A DNA stretch of 64,000 nucleotides from Pedobacter rhizosphaerae (lineage in GTDB: Bacteria; Bacteroidota; Bacteroidia; Sphingobacteriales; Sphingobacteriaceae). The notes under the pieces are model-generated. The model made no database searches, was not told the DNA's origin, and saw nothing but the letters and a program-made list of their open reading frames with translations. The translations under genes and the position numbers were made by a program. This document shows positions 60,596 to 64,000 of this stretch, piece after piece; position 1 is the stretch's first letter, and the number at the start of each line of letters is the position of its first letter. The DNA lies in the NCBI RefSeq assembly GCF_900111155.1, contig NZ_FOGG01000010.1:62001-126000 (forward strand). The letters run 5' to 3'.

Positions 60596-63500
60596 ATGAG
60601 TAACAATAACCGACCAAATATGAAACAAAAAATTCTACTAACTTTAAATGGCTTACTGCTATTGACCTTGCTTTTCTGCGCCCCCTCCTATGCGCAGATA
60701 AAGAAAATAACCGGTAAAATCACTGATAAGGCAGATAATGGAGCATTGCCAGGCGTAAACGTAAGTATTAAGGGTAAACCCAGTAATGTAAGCACAAACG
60801 CAGATGGTTTTTATACCATACAGGCAGATCCTGCTACCGACATACTTGTATTTTCTTATGTGGGCTATGTTAGACAATCGATTGCACTAAATGGAAAATC
60901 TACACTAAACGTTTCTTTAATTTCTGATAACGCCGTTTTGGACGATGTCATTGTTGTGGGTTACGGGGTGAAGAAAAAATCGGATGTTTTAGGTTCTGTA
61001 GCAACCATTACCGGTGAGGAATTGCAGGACATTCCCTCCCCTAACATTGCTGGGGCATTAAGAAACCGTATTGCTGGTGTAGGTGTAAGTGCGGTATCAG
61101 GAAAACCAGGATCATCTATTAATCTTAACATCAGGAATGCCAGCACTAGTAACCAGGGAAACACCATTGGAGCAACCTCTGAGCCACTATACATCATTGA
61201 CGGGATTTCGATGCCGAATAGCGATGCATTCGATAATCTAGACCCCTCTATGATTGAAAACATCACTATCCTCAAAGATGCCTCAGCAGCAATATATGGA
61301 GCATCAGGCGCTAAAGGGGTAGTTTTGATTACCACCAAACGTGGAAAAGTAGGCAAGCCCAGCTTAAGTTATAATGGCTATATGGGGGTTTCCGATGCGG
61401 CGAAAGTGCCTGAAATGCTGAGTCCTTACGAGCATGCGTTATTATTAAATGAAGGATTCAGAATCGGCAACGAACCAGCATCTGTATTTTTCTCGGACGC
61501 TGACTTAAATTATATACAAAATCTTAATTATAAATCTTGGTATAATGAACTTTGGCAAGCTTCACTTACTCAAAGACATAACCTGAGCATTTCGGGTGGA
61601 AGTGATAAAATTACATTCTTTGCAGGTGGAAGCTATCAGAATGAAAATGGAAACTACGAGGGACTGAAAGTAGACAAGTATACCTTTAGAAGTGGCATGA
61701 ATGCCACCATCTTGCCAGGTTTAAAGGCAGACATTGCTTTTAACGTAGATCAAAATGTAAACATGGCGAAAAACAATGGTACAGAAAACGATGCAGACTT
61801 TTTCAGATCAATTATTACAGTACCAGGTTGGGTACCTATTACCATTGACGATAAGCCCGTTAATTTTGGTTCTGTAACCAACCCTTTAAACTTATTAAAC
61901 TCTGGATATTACGATAACAGAAAAGGCTTTGGCTATCGCATCAATGCAAGTTTAAGTTATCAGCCTTCATTTATTAAAGGTCTTACTGCAAAGCTCCAGT
62001 TTTCCCAAGGGGGAAATTCTTCCAGAACAAGGCTTTATAAAGCCCCTTATGATGTATATAACTTTGCTAAGTTTGGTAATAACAGAGCACTTTACAGCAA
62101 TCAGCCTGATCCTGTTAATCCCGTTCAATCGGTGGTTACAATGGCCAATGCTGAAACCAGGGCCGGACAGTCTACTGGAAACAGCTACCAAGGCTTCTTT
62201 ACCTTACAGTATGCAAAAACCTTCGGCAAGCATGCTTTCGATCTGATCGCCGGTGGAGAACAGACGGTATCTTATGCAGAAACTCAGCAAAACATCTGGA
62301 TCGGTCAATTAGTTCCGCAGGTAGATGAGCCTTGGGCATTTGATGTTAACAAGACTCAACAACCTACCCGTTCGGTTAACGAATCTACTAAACGCTCATT
62401 CTTTGGACGTTTCTCGTATGATTTTGATAAGAAATATCTCTTGGAAGGGGTTGCACGTATAGATGCATCATCCAACTTTGCCGCAGGCAACCGCTGGGGA
62501 CTTTCTCCTAGTATTGGTTTAGGTTGGATTGTCAGCAATGAGAATTTTTTCAAGGATAATATTAAATTCATCAACTTCCTGAAGTTTAAAGTTAACTATG
62601 GCATTACGGGTGATGACCGTGTAACATCCAGATTATGGCAGGAACGCTATGCAGTTAGTACTTCTGATGGTTACCTGTTTGGCTCAAACAATGGCATCGG
62701 CTTAAATCCATCTGTTTTGCCCAATGCGAATATAACCTGGGAAAAGAAACAAACATTCAATGCCGGTATTGAGGCCACAATGCTCGATAATAAGCTGAAT
62801 GTTGGCATAGAGGTATTTAGAAACTATACTTACGATGGTTTCGATGGTGGTGTAGACAAACTTTATCCTATGTATGCCGGATTCAAATCGGCAACCGTAA
62901 ATTATCGTGAAGTTTACAACTGGGGAACAGAGTTTACATTGGGATACCGAGCTAATATAGCCAAGGATCTCTCACTCAGTACCAGCATGAATTTTAGTTT
63001 TGGTAATTCTGTAGTATACCGTGAGTTCTACAACCCACAAGAATTGATATTCAACGTAGGCGAAGACATCATCACTACAGGTCTGGATCCAAGAATTTAT
63101 AGTTCTAGTAATTCAGGATTAGTGGCTATTGGAATGTTACGCACCCAGGCAGAGGTTGATGCTTTTCTAAAGGCCAATCCAAACTATAACTTTAAGGGTA
63201 ATATCCCAGAAGTGGGTTGGTTGATTTATGAGGACACTAACAAAGATGGCATCATCAATGAATCAGACATGGCTCCATTATATAAACACCCCAATCCTTT
63301 CTTAAGTACAGGTATTAATATCAATTTAGGTTATAAAGGATTGAGTTTAAGCACCAATATCGCAGCCAGATTCGGAGGAAAAGTTTTCTATGACAGTCGT
63401 GCGGTAACATCTGCCTCGCTTACTACTAACGTGCTAACGATCTGGAAAGATCGATGGACACCAGAAAATCCTTCACAGGGATTAATGCCAAGATTTGATG

Positions 63501-63757
63501 ATCCTTCAGTGGGCGTAAATTCAACTTTTTGGGCAGTTAACGGAACGATGATCCGAATTAATAACATGACGCTGAGCTATAAAGTACCTGAAAAATTTGC
63601 CCAGAAAATTGGTATGGGTAGTTTAAGGATACTGGCAACGGGTAATAACCTCTGGACAATCGTTAATCCCTTAAAATATAAAGACCCTTATACTTCAAGC
63701 GCATACGATTATCCCACTATCAGAACCATTTCTTTAGGATTGAGTGCTAATCTATAA
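60596..63757 (+). CDS. SusC/RagA family TonB-dependent outer-membrane receptor
   Basis: This 1053-residue importer may start at 60596 (MSNNNRPN...) or at the ATG at 60620, which begins the signal peptide (MKQKILLTLNGLLLLTLLFCAPSYAQ). A carboxypeptidase-regulatory-like domain follows ('ITGKITDKADNGALPGVNVSI'), then the plug ('DDVIVVGYGVKKKSDVLGSVA', 'PLYIIDGISM', 'IYGASGAKGVVLITTKRG') and the barrel ending 'LGLSANL'. It has no STN domain. It heads a second SusCD operon on the opposite strand from the pectin locus. Its substrate is unknown. Confidence 0.95.
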   Translation: MSNNNRPNMKQKILLTLNGLLLLTLLFCAPSYAQIKKITGKITDKADNGALPGVNVSIKGKPSNVSTNADGFYTIQADPATDILVFSYVGYVRQSIALNGKSTLNVSLISDNAVLDDVIVVGYGVKKKSDVLGSVATITGEELQDIPSPNIAGALRNRIAGVGVSAVSGKPGSSINLNIRNASTSNQGNTIGATSEPLYIIDGISMPNSDAFDNLDPSMIENITILKDASAAIYGASGAKGVVLITTKRGKVGKPSLSYNGYMGVSDAAKVPEMLSPYEHALLLNEGFRIGNEPASVFFSDADLNYIQNLNYKSWYNELWQASLTQRHNLSISGGSDKITFFAGGSYQNENGNYEGLKVDKYTFRSGMNATILPGLKADIAFNVDQNVNMAKNNGTENDADFFRSIITVPGWVPITIDDKPVNFGSVTNPLNLLNSGYYDNRKGFGYRINASLSYQPSFIKGLTAKLQFSQGGNSSRTRLYKAPYDVYNFAKFGNNRALYSNQPDPVNPVQSVVTMANAETRAGQSTGNSYQGFFTLQYAKTFGKHAFDLIAGGEQTVSYAETQQNIWIGQLVPQVDEPWAFDVNKTQQPTRSVNESTKRSFFGRFSYDFDKKYLLEGVARIDASSNFAAGNRWGLSPSIGLGWIVSNENFFKDNIKFINFLKFKVNYGITGDDRVTSRLWQERYAVSTSDGYLFGSNNGIGLNPSVLPNANITWEKKQTFNAGIEATMLDNKLNVGIEVFRNYTYDGFDGGVDKLYPMYAGFKSATVNYREVYNWGTEFTLGYRANIAKDLSLSTSMNFSFGNSVVYREFYNPQELIFNVGEDIITTGLDPRIYSSSNSGLVAIGMLRTQAEVDAFLKANPNYNFKGNIPEVGWLIYEDTNKDGIINESDMAPLYKHPNPFLSTGININLGYKGLSLSTNIAARFGGKVFYDSRAVTSASLTTNVLTIWKDRWTPENPSQGLMPRFDDPSVGVNSTFWAVNGTMIRINNMTLSYKVPEKFAQKIGMGSLRILATGNNLWTIVNPLKYKDPYTSSAYDYPTIRTISLGLSANL

Positions 63758-63768
63758 TTATTGAAATC

Positions 63769-64000
63769 ATGACTATCAAATATCAAAATATAATCAAAAA
63801 AGCAATATTGCTTTTAAGCGTAGCCAGCTTGAGTATAGCCTGCGTAAATAAAAATGAATTTTTCGAACTTAAAGACAGGGCTGGTATTGATGCCGCCATC
63901 TGGAGTACAGAGGGTGCGGTAGAAATGCACTTGCGAGAGTCATATGATATGAGTATCCCCCGCTTTCCTCATCAGGATACTTATGACCGGTACCCAATTC
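63769..64000 (+). CDS. SusD/RagB family lipoprotein, N-terminus only (cut by window edge)
   Basis: An ATG at 63769, 11 bases after the susC stop, opens a frame that runs to the window edge (77 codons). The start is a lipoprotein signal (MTIKYQNIIKKAILLLSVAS, then LSIAC) with Cys near residue 25, followed by 'NKNEFFELKDRAGIDAAIWSTEGAVEMHLRESYD', the usual first helix pair of SusD proteins. Position after susC supports the call. Confidence 0.85.
   Translation, partial: MTIKYQNIIKKAILLLSVASLSIACVNKNEFFELKDRAGIDAAIWSTEGAVEMHLRESYDMSIPRFPHQDTYDRYPI

Noticed and set aside
1..64000. CRISPR arrays, tRNA and rRNA genes
   Set aside because: I looked for regular spaced repeats and conserved RNA signatures on both strands and saw none.

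Overview
The window looks like a chromosomal segment of a Bacteroidota bacterium, most likely Sphingobacteriaceae (Pedobacter-like). It has AT-rich DNA, several SusC/SusD pairs, a hybrid two-component regulator, an ECF sigma/FecR pair, and TANNTTTG-type promoter elements. Species cannot be fixed from sequence alone.

Bases 1-31243 form a pectin (homogalacturonan) utilisation locus, almost all on the minus strand. It holds a DUF4957-like surface lipoprotein (cut by the window edge), three SusC/SusD pairs, a 1441-residue hybrid two-component regulator, a PL1 pectate lyase, a GH28 polygalacturonase, a CE8 pectin methylesterase, a GH105 unsaturated-uronyl hydrolase and two secreted alpha/beta-hydrolase esterases. 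The esterases would strip methyl/acetyl groups, PL1 and GH28 would cut the backbone, the SusCD pairs would import oligomers, and GH105 would remove unsaturated ends. Two control layers are present: the hybrid regulator beside the first SusCD, and an ECF sigma/FecR pair beside the only SusC with an STN signalling domain. The PL1 gene carries an in-frame TAA.

Bases 31244-35400 look decayed: long gene-poor stretches, a small NAD(P)-binding protein, an unknown ORF and an esterase pseudogene with two in-frame stops. A small XRE-type regulator follows, with two copies of a palindrome upstream.

Bases 35810-41370 are the most unusual part: a tight five-gene minus-strand cassette (VgrG spike, unknown 296-residue protein, 446-residue PAAR-like/DUF4280-type protein with long hydrophobic stretches, two small membrane proteins), preceded by what may be an Hcp (TssD) fragment. 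No sheath, baseplate, membrane-complex or ClpV genes are in the window. It reads as an orphan type VI secretion effector/immunity island.

Bases 41680-59897 are ordinary chromosomal genes: ackA-pta, a TonB-C/TPR-like protein, a PAS sensor kinase, DoxX, a quinone oxidoreductase and an SDR that share a closely matched promoter, an AraC regulator, a blaI-blaR1 pair with an operator, a His/Met-rich probable outer-membrane protein, a Nudix hydrolase, a TroA-like fragment and a peptide-binding lipoprotein. From 59898 a long regulatory region leads into a fourth SusC/SusD pair that runs off the window.
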